Below, in pieces: positions 24,359-36,700 of a stretch of 64,000 nucleotides of DNA. The notes under the pieces are model-generated. The model saw nothing but the letters and a program-made list of their open reading frames with translations. It searched no databases and was not told where the DNA came from. Where the stretch lies: NCBI GenBank assembly GCA_023362775.1, contig JALMGJ010000006.1, forward strand, positions 59,859,501 to 59,923,500. Direction: 5' to 3'. Source of the DNA: Charina bottae (lineage: Eukaryota; Chordata; Lepidosauria; Squamata; Charinaidae). The translations under genes were made by a program, and so were the position numbers. The stretch's first letter is position 1; each line of letters opens with the position of its first letter.

Positions 24359-24492
24359 CAGTGTTTCTCAACCTTGGCAACTTTAAGATGTGTGGACTTC
24401 AACTCCCACAATTCTCCAGCCAGCATGCTAGCTGGGGAATTCTGGGAGCTGAAGTCCACACATTTTAAAGTTGCCACGGTTGAGAAACACTG
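24359..24492. mobile_element. Short palindromic hAT MITE
   Basis: Starts CAGTGTTTCTCAACC and ends GGTTGAGAAACACTG, with the 8-bp duplication CTCTAGGG (24351-24358 and 24493-24500). It is nearly a complete hairpin, 134 bp long. It is a type common in reptile and bird genomes. Confidence 0.9.
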
Positions 24493-24500
24493 CTCTAGGG

Positions 24501-26315
24501 ATTCCAAAGTCAAGCTCTGACAGCTTTCAACACTGTTATTAAGAACAGCTTGATACAATCTGTAATCTAACCAATGTGCTAAAAAGTTACCTTCAAAAGA
24601 TAAATGCTTCACTTTTTGATAGCACCACTGCATAATGGGACATATGGTTAAAAACATCACATAAGGCAATTTCAACAGAAACCCAAACAACTGTTCAGAC
24701 TACAACCCATAATTTCATATAATTTGTTACAGAGTCTCATTTGAACTAAATACTGCTGACAATAAGAAAACCGTATTCTAAATTACGCTCTAGAGTTTAG
24801 TGAGAGTATAGGGTATCTTTCCCTGTTTTATGAGAAGTAAAGAACGCCAGGAAGTTCACAGCACAAATTAACATGTTTGCTAGAATTCTAACTAAATTTA
24901 TTGACATTTTTGCTGCTGTACTTTTTGCTGTGACTCATAGCATACACATTCCTTCCTTATACATTACAATATTAAATATAGTGATGGGCACATAGTGCAA
25001 ATAACTCATTTATGAGGAGAATGAGCATCTGTAAATAGCATAGAAAATATTATTCACTCTCATAAAAAGGAGACACACTCAACACTTCTGCTAAATCCAA
25101 TTCCCCCTTCATCTCAGTACTATGAAACCACCTCTAAGATATGCCATTAAATTACAACTTTAACTGATATGGCTTCAGCATATAACTGTTTGCCTTTATT
25201 TGATAACTAAGTATTTTGAACATCCAATATTAGACATAGTTTCAACATTTAACATATTATATATTTTCATTACAAATGTACATGTTTTTCTGTAAAGAAA
25301 TGGCCATATCTTACTGATGGTGTTACTATGGCAATAAAAATGTCTTGTTCAGTGAATTTAAGATTAATATATAGTAATACCATTAAAAGCAATTATCAGA
25401 CCCAACAGAAAATTGGCCTTGCATAAGTTTGACACTTTCCTAAAATTATACCATTAATCATTCTATAAAATCATGATTTTTTTCTCCTCAGTTGTCCTTT
25501 CTAGTTTTCAGAATAATTGTTCTTTCGACCATCAGATTGTTATTCTCCACAGCAGTGCAGTTCTAAAAATTGGGTGGTGCTTTATATTTTGTTTCTGTTT
25601 TTCTTTGCAGAGCACAATAAATAAGTAGCTTCAAGCCAAACTACCAAACCTGGGATAATTAATCCCAAGATGTCATGAATTCAAGGCAGATATAAAATGA
25701 GACTCGCACTGATTCTAAACAAACCCATTCCAGCAAATTACTAGTTCTCCACATTGTCTGAAATTCTTCCTGCAGACATCCACATCAAATATGTAGACAT
25801 CAGGACCAGGGAAGTATGACACAGGGAATTCACACTTATTACATGTATCCCCTTCAAACACACACAAAATGTGAAAAAAAAGTTTCACAATACAAACTAA
25901 AGAGGAAAAGGAGGAAATAGGTATGTAACTAGCTGATTCCAAAATCTGAATTAAACCTCAAATCCACAAACGTATTTAAAAAATTAAGAGTTGATTAATA
26001 TAAGTGTACCAAAGTATAGTTATCCTTGTTCTTAAATTGTCCCTACAGAATTGATAGAAGGTAAGAATAAATAAGAGAACTAGAGTATTTTATAAATAGC
26101 CTTTTAATGTGCTCATCTCTTCTGAGCATCTGGTGTTAGTAGGATTGCTGCTTTTCCAATATTAGAGATAATAATGCTTATGCCAATTATTTTAAACATG
26201 CATAGACCATCCACTGACTCAGCACTGATACATAACATCAAACCAAATAAAATGCAGAGTAGGTGCTGTTTCTAAAGGATATTTTACAATTTTTGTACAA
26301 AATTTTTTTTTTACA
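24501..26315. other. Intronic sequence, nothing recognised
   Basis: AT-rich with chance frames only. Confidence 0.45.
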
Positions 26316-26590
26316 AAAAATCGCTCCCAGCCTTCCGGAAAGGTTTAAAGACCTGGTTCTGCCGTCTTGCCTGGGAGGGAAACGTCAACAGTTCCTCTTG
26401 GGGATGGCTGGCCCCTTGAAGCCTCCCAGTGACTTATTTTAATATTCTTCTTGGAATTCATATTTTGTATTCATGTAATTTTATATATTTTAATCTCTAT
26501 TTTGTTGTGCACCGCCCAGGGTCCCCATTGGGGAAGATGGGCGGTAATATAAATTTAATAAAATAAAATAAAAAAAAAATAAATTAATGG
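26316..26590 (+). mobile_element. CR1 LINE 3' end, 5'-truncated
   Basis: The plus strand decodes to LPERFKDLVLPS..., and in another frame to FRKGLKTWFCRLAWE. It is the last coding part of CR1 ORF2. It is followed by the CR1 3' UTR with CACCGCCCAGGGTCC and GATGGGCGGTAATATAAA and an A/T-rich tail. Confidence 0.85.
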
Positions 26591-28010
26591 TGCCTTTACT
26601 GTACATGGCATCTTTATATCTTTCTGGAACTAACAGCTATTTTCTAAGCATTTATACATAAGCTTGCTTAGTCATGTGATATCATATATATTTTTAAACA
26701 TTTCCCTCAATGGTTGACTTCTGCCATTGTTCTTTGCCAAATTCAACCCTATCATATCAGATTTTTGTCTAATAATTGATTATATCCATAACTTTGAATT
26801 CATTTAGCCAAAACTGACTTTTTCCTTAAGTACTTTTTTCAATATGAGAATTAGAATGTGTCTAGGCAGGCTTATAAAACAGAATCCCATATATTCCAAC
26901 AGGCTATAGTCACTGTTTAAAAACAGAATCATAATGATGAAATTAAAGAAAATTATAAAATTTTAAAAGCCTTTTATTCCATTCTTTTTTCTCTTACCTT
27001 TAGAATTTAGGAATTTAGGTTTGTGTTTAGTTTTATTTGTTTTGTTCATATGTTTTAAGTTTTTTTCCTCTCCTGAAGAGCTTTGGGGGTTTTTTTGTGT
27101 TCTGTTTTCCCAACTTTGATTTCTTTTCCTTTCCTTCACTATACAAATAACAGGTTAAATAACAACTATTAAATAAATAGTTCTTATTTAAACTATGTAG
27201 TATTTTATTCAACAGTAATATAGTTATATTTTTATAGAGCTATTTAAGTTATATATAATATTACAAATGAATAACTAAGTTTTTTTAAAGAAACATTGTT
27301 TTTAAAGCTTGATAAAATTGTTAGAGAAATAAATCAAACACACACAGCATACCTGTACAATGACAGAGTTTTTTTAACTGAACTATTATATTCTTTTTAT
27401 TAAAAAGTAGTGGATTATTTTGGGGGATTACAAAAAACATTACCACTAAAACTAAAACTCAAAAGTTAATGCAAAACCCGCATCTTATATTTCTACTGTT
27501 ATTTCATTATTTCCTTCTTGGTTATAATACTTTAATTTATGAATAAATAGCTTACTTTACAGTCCCTTAAATTGAAATCATTAGAATTTATAGCACAAAT
27601 TAATTTTATTGAAAATACATTTTATTAAATAAATATTTGAACACATACTATTGTTTGTAAATTTTCCTTTAAAATTGTGTCATACTTTACTATAATTTTA
27701 TATTTTTCTTTGACAAACAATAGGGAGACTAAGTACTGAACACTATGTACAGGGCTTTAATTCTGTCAAATTAGTATCAAATTGTATTATGTTTACAACA
27801 AAACAATGAAAAACTCATACTGTAGCTACCTTATAAGTTATGATTTTGTGTGAATTTAATGGGCCCTATTATACAATATTTGTGGCCTAATCTCCTCAAA
27901 CTGGGAGATGTATTTTGGACACCATCTTGTAAATGACACCACCGTTTTCATATAAAATCTAAGAAATGTATCTGAGATACCAACATTACCTATTTAATAT
28001 CTGTATCTTA
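26591..28010. other. AT-rich intronic sequence, nothing recognised
   Basis: Very AT-rich. No exon or repeat recognised. Confidence 0.45.
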
Positions 28011-28021
28011 ACTATTAAACT

Positions 28022-28930
28022 TTGTTGTTTATTCGTTCAGTCGTTTCCGACTCTTCGTGACTTCATGGACCAGTCCACGCCAGAGCTTTCTGTCGGCCGT
28101 CACCATCCCCAGCTCCCCAATGGTTGAGTCCGTCACCTCCAGAATACCATCCATCCATCTTGCCTTGGACGGCCCCTCTTCCTTTTGCCTTCCACTTTCC
28201 CTAGCATCAGCTTCTTCTCCAGGGTATCCTGTCTTCTCATTATGTGGCCAAAGTACTTCAGTTTTGCCTTTAATATCATTCCCTCAAGTGAGCAGTCTGG
28301 CTTTATTTCCTGGAGTATGGACTGGTTTGATCTTCTTGCAGTCCAAGGCACTCTCAGAATTTTCCTCCAACACCACAGTTCAAAAGCATCTATCTTCCTT
28401 CGCTCAGCCTTCCTTATGGTCCAGCTCTCGCAGCCATAGGTTACTACAGGGAATACCATTGCTTTAACTATGCGGACCTTTGTTGTCAGTGTGATGTCTC
28501 TGCTCTTAACTATTTTATCAAGATTTGCCATTGCTCTCCTCCCAAGAAGTAGACGTCTTCTGATTTCCTGGCTGCAGTCAGCGTCTGCAGTAATCTTTGC
28601 GCCTAGAAATACAAAGTCTGTCACTGCCTCCACTTTTTCTCCCTCTATTTGCCAGTCATCAATCAAGCTCGTTGCCATAATCTTGGTTTTTTTGAGGTTT
28701 AACTGCAACCCAGCTTTTGCACTTTCTTCTTTCACCTTCGTCATAAGGCTTCTCAACTCCTCCTCGCTTTCAGCCATCAAAGTGGTATCATCTGCATATC
28801 TGAGATTGTTAATGTTTCTTCCAGCGATTTTAACTCCAGCCTTGGATTCCTCAAGCCCAGCATGTCGCATGATGTCTTTTGCGTACAGGTTGAATAGGTA
28901 GGGTGAGAGTATACAACCCTGCCGTACTCC
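28022..28930 (-). mobile_element. RTE-BovB LINE, 5'-truncated, open RT frame
   Basis: The minus-strand frame 28870-28133 (245 codons, no stop) is the back half of the BovB reverse transcriptase. It holds the catalytic LRYADDTTLMAESEEE, then FLGAKITADADCSQEI, SRDITLTTKVRIVKAM, YGCESWTIRKAE, IDAFELWCWRK and the basic KRKRGRPRQDG. The 3' UTR ends in TTCGTTCAG/TTGTTGTTTA as BovB does. Direct repeats ATTAAACT flank it. It is truncated just upstream of the RT motif QGC. RT and thumb are intact here, but the endonuclease and RT fingers are lost. Confidence 0.9.
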
Positions 28931-28947
28931 TATTAAACTATTAAACT

Positions 28948-31725
28948 AGTGATTTATTATGACACTTAAAAGACATATTGAAACATTAAAACTGATGTTC
29001 TGTCTGTAAGTAATGCTATTTTCTAAATCTCAAAAAAAACTTTTCCTTTCAGAAGTAACTGTTGAAGTTTTTATGGATGTTACAAATTATTATTAATGGT
29101 AAACATTTAAAAGTAGCACAAAAGAAATCATAAGCTCTCAAGTACAATGAACAAAAAGATTAAAAAGTCAAAAGTATGTCTCTAGCTATAGTCCAATCTT
29201 CAAAATCATACAGCAAGCACTTATCTATTTACTTGAAATAGTATGTTAAAAAACTAAAGTCAAAATAAATTCCTGGATGTCTCAAGATCTGAAATTGTGT
29301 AGATTATGGAAGAAAAAGAGAAACAATTATTTAAATAAAAAAGTGAGCTTTAAATTGAGCTAGCACTGGTCTTCAGTGGCATAATTTTTAAATTAACTTC
29401 TACAGAGTTTGCTTCCAAGGGAACTCAAAAACAATCCTATCATGGGAACATTAAGTGACTTGGGGGGGGGGGCTGGAAAAGGAGGGCCAACGCTTACTGC
29501 ATTTTCTAATTTTAAATGTTAGTCAGGAGGATGGGTAACCAGGTCCTAGCCATCAAAATGTATTCCTACAATGTTTTCTGTTTAACAATTCTACTTATTT
29601 CTCTCTGAGAAGTACCCTTTCTAAAATGTTGCTAATTAATTCCCTGACCAAATTCATCAATTATCTTCAGCTATATCAAGCAATGAACAGAAGGTATGGC
29701 TCTCACAATATGCATTCTTAAAATTAGTTTGGATGTGCCAGCCAAACACAAAACAAAACCATCCACTCACCCATAATAATTGTTTCATATTTATTTATTA
29801 TATTGCATGAGTCAAGTTTTGCAAAACTAGAAAATGTCTTGCTCAAACTTTACTGCTCACTAGAGTGCATATGCTAAAGCTGGTTATCTTCTTTTTTCAT
29901 TGTGTTTTTCAAACTGTAATACAATTCTTAATAACATTGCAAGACTACTGTGAATAGACTTCTACCAGCTTATGCCAACTGTTCACAGAACAGCACTAAC
30001 ACATTTTTTCTTTCCACTTACAGTTCTTTGAATCCAAGCCATAATATGATACAATCAAGTTCTACTCACCTTACTCACATAAAAATGGTGTTGACAACAG
30101 AAAAAATGTCTCAGCTGAACAAATGAGAGCAGCATTTGGAAAGTAACACATGCCAACTGTTCATTAAAAGTTGTGATTAGTAAAATAATGTATTGCACAT
30201 ATTGCATCTTAATATCACTACTTAGCTGAATTAATAAGCTCTCTCAGAATTCATTTTTGAAGATACAGCTGGTGCTTTATTGGCACAAGTATGTAAGAAA
30301 AGGCATGCCAGAGGGAGAAAAGCTACAATAGAATATGCCTCAGGACCTGAACAATTTGCCATTACTGAAGGAAGCAAGGATTCTGCTTTGTATCAAAGAA
30401 TTATACCGGAAAATATTAGGCCATTTGTCCACAGCACAAATGGGTAACACAGAAAGACGATAATCCCAAACTTACAAACAAATCTACAAGAAAACAGATG
30501 AAGAACAATTTCAGTGCTTTGGAATGGCCAAGTCAATTTCAGACAGAAATTGTACAGAAACTGTACAGAAATCTTACAGCAAAACTTAAATGATCAGCTC
30601 ATGCTAGAAAACTCTCCAAAGTTACTTAGCTGTTAGAGCTGGGTATGAAGGAACAGGGCAAAATTTCTACACAGTGATGCAGTGATTGAGCTCCAATTAA
30701 AAGAAGTGTTTGGTTGCAGCTACTGCAGTTAAGGGTTGTTACTGAATCTGAGGATGACTACTTTCTCACACTAACTCTTTACAAGTTGGAAGACTTTGTT
30801 TATGAAATAAATTAACAAGCACAAAGCTTTGCTGTTATTTGTTCGTGTATCAGTAGGGCTCACGTGAAATTCTGATAACTTTCAGAGCAAAAGATGTGTA
30901 GAGAATTACCAAGCAGCAAATACAGTACTTTTTCACAGAACTTTCAGGTAGTGAAGAGACAAATATTTGCCCTTTTCCCTTTCAGTAAACTCAATGAGAG
31001 ATTTAAAATGAGACTACAGCAGAATGTATTGAGAGGAAGGTCATCTGTTTGAATAATCTGCATTGCCTCAGTGCTCTCAGGGGAATTTCAGATTTATACC
31101 AATTCAGATTTGGCTCATAAAGCTGAAAAGAAGTTCCAACCAGGATATTTTTTTCCTTTCTTTTTTTTTAAAGAACTATAAGCAACCACTACACTGTCAA
31201 ATATGTTCAAACCACAGCAAAGTAAAATCAAATTTAAGGAACCAAATATTGCTCTAAGCATTTACCTGATCAGATCTTAAATATCTACACAATACTGTAA
31301 TAGAATACTGTTATAAATCAATCTGACTTTACTCCAATGATGCTCATAATAAAAAAAAAGCCAGTTTTATTTCAAGAAAGACTATTTATAGCTTAAAACA
31401 AGATAGAAAAAATGGAGTAAACTGGAGATCAGGAGGACAATTGGTCATTTATGATGCGCGTGTCATGAGTCTGATTTTGACAATATAAATGGCTAATTCC
31501 TTAATATTAACACCAAAAAAAATGTGCGTAACAATAGTCAAACTGTCTTTAAACTGTATAGCATTGTAACATATGTTTTGGTTATCTGGCTAGACTAGCT
31601 TTCTTCAACTAACATAGTGCACCAAGTACTTTTGTTCTTTTATCTGTTCCAAAGCATTTGACTAAATCATGTTAAGCAGTTCTAATGATAAACATCCACA
31701 ATTTTATGATTTTTTTAAAGGTAAA
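28948..31725. other. Intronic sequence, nothing recognised
   Basis: AT-rich with a 10-base G run near 29462. No exon or repeat recognised. Confidence 0.45.
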
Positions 31726-31729
31726 TAAG

Positions 31730-32932
31730 CAATAAGTACAAGCTGCGTTTAGAAAAGGCAGAGGAACTAGAGACCAAATTGCCAATATCCGCTGGATAAT
31801 GGAGAAAGCCAGGGAGTTTCAGAAAAACATCTATTTTTGTTTAATTGACTATTCTAAAGCCTTTGACTGTGTGGATCATAACAAATTGTGGCAAGTTCTT
31901 GGTGGTATGGGGATACCAAGTCATCTTGTCTGCCTCCTGAGGAATCTGTATAACGACCAAGTTGCAACGGTAAGAACAGAGCACAGAACAACAGACTGGT
32001 TTAAGATTGGGAAAGGAGTATGGCAGGGTTGTATACTCTCACCCTACCTATTCAACCTGTACGCAGAACACATCATGCGACGTGCTGGGCTTGATGAATC
32101 CAAGGCTGGAGTTAAAATCGCTGGAAGAAACATTAACAATCTCAGATATGCAGATAATACCACTTTGATGGCTGAAAGCGAGGAGTAGTTGAGGAGCCTT
32201 ATGACGAAGGTGAAAAAAGAAAGTGCAAAAGCTGGGTTGCAGTTAAACCTCAAAAAAACCAAGATTATGGCAACCAGCTTGATTGATGACTGGCAAATAG
32301 GGGGAGAAAAAGTGGAGGCAGTGACAGACTTTGTATTTCTAGGCGCAAAGATTACTGCAGACGCTGACTGCAGCCAGGAAATCAGAAGACGTCTACTTCT
32401 TGGGAGGAGAGCAATGACAAATCTTGATAAAATAGTTAAGAGCAGAGACATCACACTGACAACAAAGATCCGCATAGTCAAAGCAATGGTATTCCCCTTA
32501 GTAACCTATGGCTGCGAGAGCTGGACCATAAGGAAGGCTGAGCAAAGGAAGATAGATGCTTTTGAACTGTGGTGTTGGAGGAAAATTCTGAGAGTGCCTT
32601 GGACTGCAAGAAGATCAAACCAGTCCATACTCCAGGAAATAAAGCCAGACTGCTCACTTGAGGGAATGATATTAAAGGCAAAACTGAAGTACTTTGGCCA
32701 CATAATGAGAAGACAGGATACCCTGGAGAAGATGCTGATGCTAGGGAAGGTGGAAGGCAAAAGGAAGAGGGGCCGACTAAGGGCAAAGATGGATGGATGA
32801 TATTCTGGAGGTGACGGACTCGACCGTGGGGGAGCTGGGGATGGCGACAGCCAACAGGAAGCTCTGGCGTGGGCTGGTCCATGAAGTCACGAAGAGTCGG
32901 AAGCGACTGAACGAATAAACAACAACAAACAA
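31730..32932 (+). mobile_element. RTE-BovB LINE, 5'-truncated, RT with stop and active-site change
   Basis: Plus-strand BovB RT from AAFRKGRGTRDQIANIRW through DYSKAFDCVDH, WQGCILSPYLFNLYAE and ITADADCSQEI to the basic tail at 32800. Within it a TAG at 32186-32188 replaces the Glu codon after AESEE. The catalytic box reads YADN, because AAT at 32156-32158 replaces the second Asp codon. The last codons are shifted. The 3' end ACGAATAAACAACAACA is complete. AAATAAGCA occurs just before and just after, a possible target-site duplication. It is a close relative of the copy at 28022 on the other strand, but it is dead. Confidence 0.9.
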
Positions 32933-32939
32933 ATAAGCA

Positions 32940-33540
32940 CCCCAGGGTCCTGTCCAAGGAATGAATGGTATGGACTTTGGCTGATGTCTTTGCCAGAGTC
33001 CCAATCCAGAACTTTTCTCCCATGGTATTTTTCTGAGCAACATCACTTCCACTGGATCAATGGAAGCTTCTCCCCTGAAGAAATAGCATCACAGTGATCT
33101 CTGATTCTCACAGTGATCTCTGAGCAAAGCTTCTGTACAGGAAGGAATAAAGTGTTAAAACTCCTATTTCCCCAAACCACAATGCAAAAATATGTTATCT
33201 CGATCTAAACTGGTTTTGGTCCTGAGAAACTTTAAATGCTGCTGTCTTTATCTAGGGCTAGATTTAAAAAGGAAAATGTTTTCATTCATGGAAACCAGCC
33301 CAAATTCTGTTAACCAAAGGATCATAAATGTTTTGAAATGTTCTAGTTCCTTGCAGCTCAAAGGTCTTTATAGCTCACTAGAAACCATTAATATAACTAA
33401 AATAGACATTTTGTTGAGAACCTCTCAGGCTACAAGGAGCCAACTACTTCTGCAAAATCTTCTCTGCAGCTTTAGATCGGTGTCCAAGGCACAAAGACTC
33501 CTGGGTTGTCTTTTGATGCCCATAAGAACTTCTGCTAGAG
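32940..33540. other. Intronic sequence, nothing recognised
   Basis: No exon or repeat recognised up to the hammerhead unit. Confidence 0.4.
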
Positions 33541-33604
33541 CTGAGGGAAGAATGGCTGTTGTGGGTCTTCCGGGCTGTGTGGCCGTGTTCTGGAAGTTGT
33601 GGTT

Positions 33605-33645
33605 CCTAACGTTTCGCCAGCATCTGTGGCCAGCATCTTCAGAGG
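33605..33645 (-). ncRNA. Hammerhead-like motif, left arm
   Basis: Same 41-base arrangement as at 334-374, on the minus strand. Core CUGAAGA and GAAAC, stem II GCUGGC/GCUGGC and stem I CCU/AGG are all kept. Confidence 0.6.
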
Positions 33646-33683
33646 GCAGGAGCACAGATAGAAGCTTCTATCTGTGCTCCTGC

Positions 33684-33724
33684 CCTCTGAAGATGCTGGC
33701 CACAGATGCTGGCGAAACGTTAGG
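33684..33724 (+). ncRNA. Hammerhead-like motif, right arm
   Basis: Identical motif on the plus strand, so transcripts of either strand carry one ribozyme-like core. Confidence 0.6.
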
Positions 33725-33822
33725 AACCACAACTTCCAGAACACGGCCACACAGCCCGGAAGACCCACAACAGCCATTGAACTCCGGCCGTGAAAGCCTT
33801 CAACAATACACTGAGGGAAGAA

Positions 33823-35117
33823 ATTTGGTTCTTTATCACTCATTTTTCAACTGTTGATAACTGCACTGTTCACTTAACACTTGATCAAGCAAATCAGTAT
33901 TTAGCCATCTCGAGAAAGGCCTAACAAGGCAGGGTTCACCCACATCAGGCTATAAAAACATTACTCACAAATGTAGTGACGGCTTCTAGAATATAATAGA
34001 TTCAGATTAAATAGATGTATCTTTGTATAACTAATAGATTTAGGATATATAGAGGTATGTGTTCAGTCTAAAGTAATATTCTGAGCTATTAAAGCATGCT
34101 GCTTGTTTTATGTCTGATAGTAGGTTTCATATACTGTCGCATAACTACTATTAGGACATGACGTAGCACCCCAAAGGCACCAGCAACTTCTGTACTGCCA
34201 AATATAGTATCTGCAGTAGTCAACAAACATTGTACAACATAAAGAGTAGGGTTGCTGGAAGAAATTTCTAGAGCACTACCCCAGGGGGTCTTTTATAAAT
34301 GGTGAGATGAAGAGTTCCTTCAACTTTAAATTTCCCTTGATGATTATCTGTTACTATATTAGCAAAGCTGGGAGCCAAAAACACTGCTGAGTTTTTGTGC
34401 CTATCATTACAGCCTCTATTTCCATCTAATAAAACACATTTCAAAGAAACGAAATTCTTTTAAAATCTATCCAAACACATCTGGGAGGTGATCTGAAGAT
34501 GCCTTCTATCTATTATATTATTTAACAGAGAAAGGGCAGCCTCACTAGTCAGCAGTAAGAAGCAACGGGGAAAAGAAATAAGTATCCTAATAGTACCTTA
34601 AAGATAAACACATTTCTTATGGCGTAAGCATACTGTATGTGGAGCAGAGTCTACCGCATTAGATATCCATATAAGCTTATGCGGTTATAAATATTCAGCC
34701 TTTTAATCGTACAAAACTGTTATTTTACTCCTATAGACAGCTATGCTTCTGGAAGCTGTCATCCAAGTAGCAGTTCTCTTCCATTACTTGAAGTCTCCTG
34801 AGTTCCATTGCTTCTGGACGATGTTGATCTTTTCCCTGCATTCTCTGCATGATCAAGCAAGCAGCAACAACAGCAAGGAGAAAGAGAAGTGACATCTCTG
34901 TGACTTCTCATCTTTCACTCCATCGCTTACTCTCACCAGGAGATGGTGTCAAAGAGGAGAACGGATTCCTTTCCTCATCTTTATCCAAGCTCCTTGAAAT
35001 CATTAATGATTGATTAATTAGTACTACATTATTTATTATTTGCTTAGTTAAAATAATTCTCTGATGCCTGTCATGCAAAGAATCCCTAAGGTGAACAAGG
35101 TCAAATGCAATAAACCA
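33823..35117. other. Intronic sequence with one small open frame
   Basis: No repeats recognised. The only feature is the 54-codon frame at 34731-34895. Confidence 0.4.
34731..34895 (-). CDS. 54-codon open frame with hydrophobic N-terminus, unknown
   Basis: The minus strand runs from ATG at 34895 to TAG at 34731-34733, with a TGA 12 bases upstream. The first 16 residues (MSLLFLLAVVAACLIM) look like a signal or anchor segment. A charged, polar remainder follows (RPEAMELRRLQVMEENCYL). I recognise no homologue. It has no visible splice sites or promoter, so it may be chance. Its amino-acid pattern is less repetitive than most short frames here. Confidence 0.15.
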   Translation of the reverse strand: MSLLFLLAVVAACLIMQRMQGKDQHRPEAMELRRLQVMEENCYLDDSFQKHSCL

Positions 35118-35230
35118 GCATGTATGTACAGTATGTATGTATGTACAGTATGCATGTATGTATGTATTTTCTATCCCGCCTTTATTATTTTTATAAATAA
35201 CTCAAGGCGGTGAACACTATGAATCATAAT
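35118..35230. repeat. (ATGT)n microsatellite and SINE tail
   Basis: Imperfect ATGT repeats at 35118-35168 run into CTATCCCGCCTTTATTATTT...CTCAAGGCGG. This is the minus-strand tail of the SINE type seen at 11215-11470. Confidence 0.7.
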
Positions 35231-35252
35231 AAATGAAATATAAAATGTAGTA

Positions 35253-35466
35253 CAGGTAGTCCTCATTTAGTGACCATTCGGTCATTAACTGAAGTGATCT
35301 CTAAGTAAAACCGCAACTGTGTTTTATGATCTTACTTCAACTTTCCTTTGCTTTACAGACCTGTGAAGGTCATAAATGAGAGGATTGGTCATAAAGTTAC
35401 TTTTTCATCACCGTTGTAACTGTGAATGGTAGCTAAACAAGGCAGTCACTAATTGAGGACTACCTG
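35253..35466. mobile_element. CAGGTAGTCC-family MITE, complete
   Basis: Ends CAGGTAGTCCTCATTTAGTG and ...AATTGAGGACTACCTG are inverted repeats, flanked by TA on both sides. The size is 214 bp. The TA target suggests mobilisation by a Tc1/mariner transposase. Confidence 0.85.
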
Positions 35467-36224
35467 TAGGATAAAAACACAAGCAAAATAGACACATAAG
35501 TAATAAATGGCTATTAGGTGGTACAGCACTACCGCTGTGAAATGACAAATGCTGTGATGAACGGAAGAATGTGGGCAATATGCAAGAGAAGGTCCACCAT
35601 GGAACTGATTCCAAATGAGATCCCATAAATCCCAAATCCCATAAAAGGCACCCAGTAGCAAACACCCGTCCACTTCTTTCACCATAGGGTTATGTTTGTC
35701 AGGATGGAGGTTGAGTCCGAGGTAGAGGAGGGGGAGCCAACAGTTGAAAAGGGCGCAAAAATTGAACCAGGGGGTGGAACAGCACAGTGTTGGGCGATAA
35801 GATCCTAAGCCATCAATTGGCGAGAGTCAGGGGGCGGATTCATCGCCACCTATCAGCATGCGAGAAAGGAGGGCAGAGAGACGGGTTGAGCAGCAAGAGG
35901 CACGATTGGGCCCTTCCCAGAAATGGTGGGAAAATCCAAGAGCTAAAAGGTGCCCGAACCCAGACCAGGTCGCCAGAGACAACCGTTCACGCAGCCCTAC
36001 ACCGACGCCTGTTCCTGCCGAGAACAGCTTGGACCCCAAGCCCTGCCCTGCTGCCGCTCCGAATCTCGCCTCGGAGCCTTGCCTTGCTGCCACGCCGGAC
36101 CCTGCCTCGGAGCCTTGCCTTGCTGCTGTGCCAGACCCCACCTCCAACCCTTGCCTTGCTGCCGTGCAGGACTTTTCTATGCCTCGCCCCATTGCCATGC
36201 CTGACCTCGCTTCCAAGCCTTGCT

Positions 36225-36700
36225 TAGCTACTGCGTAGGACTACTTCTTCGCGCCTCGTCTTGTTGCTGCGCCGGTTCCCGTGTCCAAGGCTTGCCTTGC
36301 TGCTGCACAGGACTGCTTCTCCGCGCCTTGTCTTGTTTCGCGCTGGTTCCCGTTTCCAAGCCTTGCCGCCGGACTGCTTCTCCACACCTTGTCTTCCTGC
36401 CGTGCTGGTTTCCAATTCCAAGCCTTGCTTAGCTACCGCATAGGACTACTTCTTCGCGCCTCATCTTGTTGCCGCGCCGGTTCCCGTGTCCAAGCCTTGC
36501 CTTCCTGCTGCGCAGGACTGCTTCTCCGCACCTTGTCTTGTTGCCGTGCCGGTTCCCGTTTCCAAGCCTTGCCGCCGGACTGCTTCTCCACGCCTTGTCT
36601 TGCTGCCGTGCCGGTTTCCAATTCCAAGCTTTACCTTGCTACCGCGCAGGACTGCATCTCTGCACCGCGCCTTGTTGCCGCGCCGGATTCCACTCCGGAC
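36225..36700. repeat. 205-bp tandem repeat, two units and part of a third
   Basis: TTAGCTACTGCGTAGGACTA near 36224 and TTAGCTACCGCATAGGACTA near 36429 start two near-identical units. The partial third starts near 36635. Sub-repeats of CTTGCC and GTGCCGGTT lie within. Confidence 0.85.

Larger units (their letters stand above)
33553..33810. mobile_element. 258-bp inverted Penelope-type terminal unit with two hammerhead motifs
   Basis: A near-perfect palindrome centred on AAGCTT near 33664. The left arm (from TGGCTGTTGTGGG) is the reverse complement of the right arm. The right arm runs 34 bp further to CTTCAACAATACA. A 12-bp target-site duplication CTGAGGGAAGAA flanks it (33541-33552 and 33811-33822). 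Each arm matches the 3' terminal block of the Penelope-like copy at 248-420. No protein is encoded; apparent frames are palindromic shadows. Confidence 0.85.

Noticed and set aside
28057..28901. Plus-strand frames opposite the BovB RT
   Set aside because: Antisense shadows of the minus-strand RT frame.
33425..33857. Frames on both strands containing AVVGLPGCVAVFWKLW
   Set aside because: Same peptide on both strands comes from the palindromic Penelope unit; it is non-coding terminal sequence.
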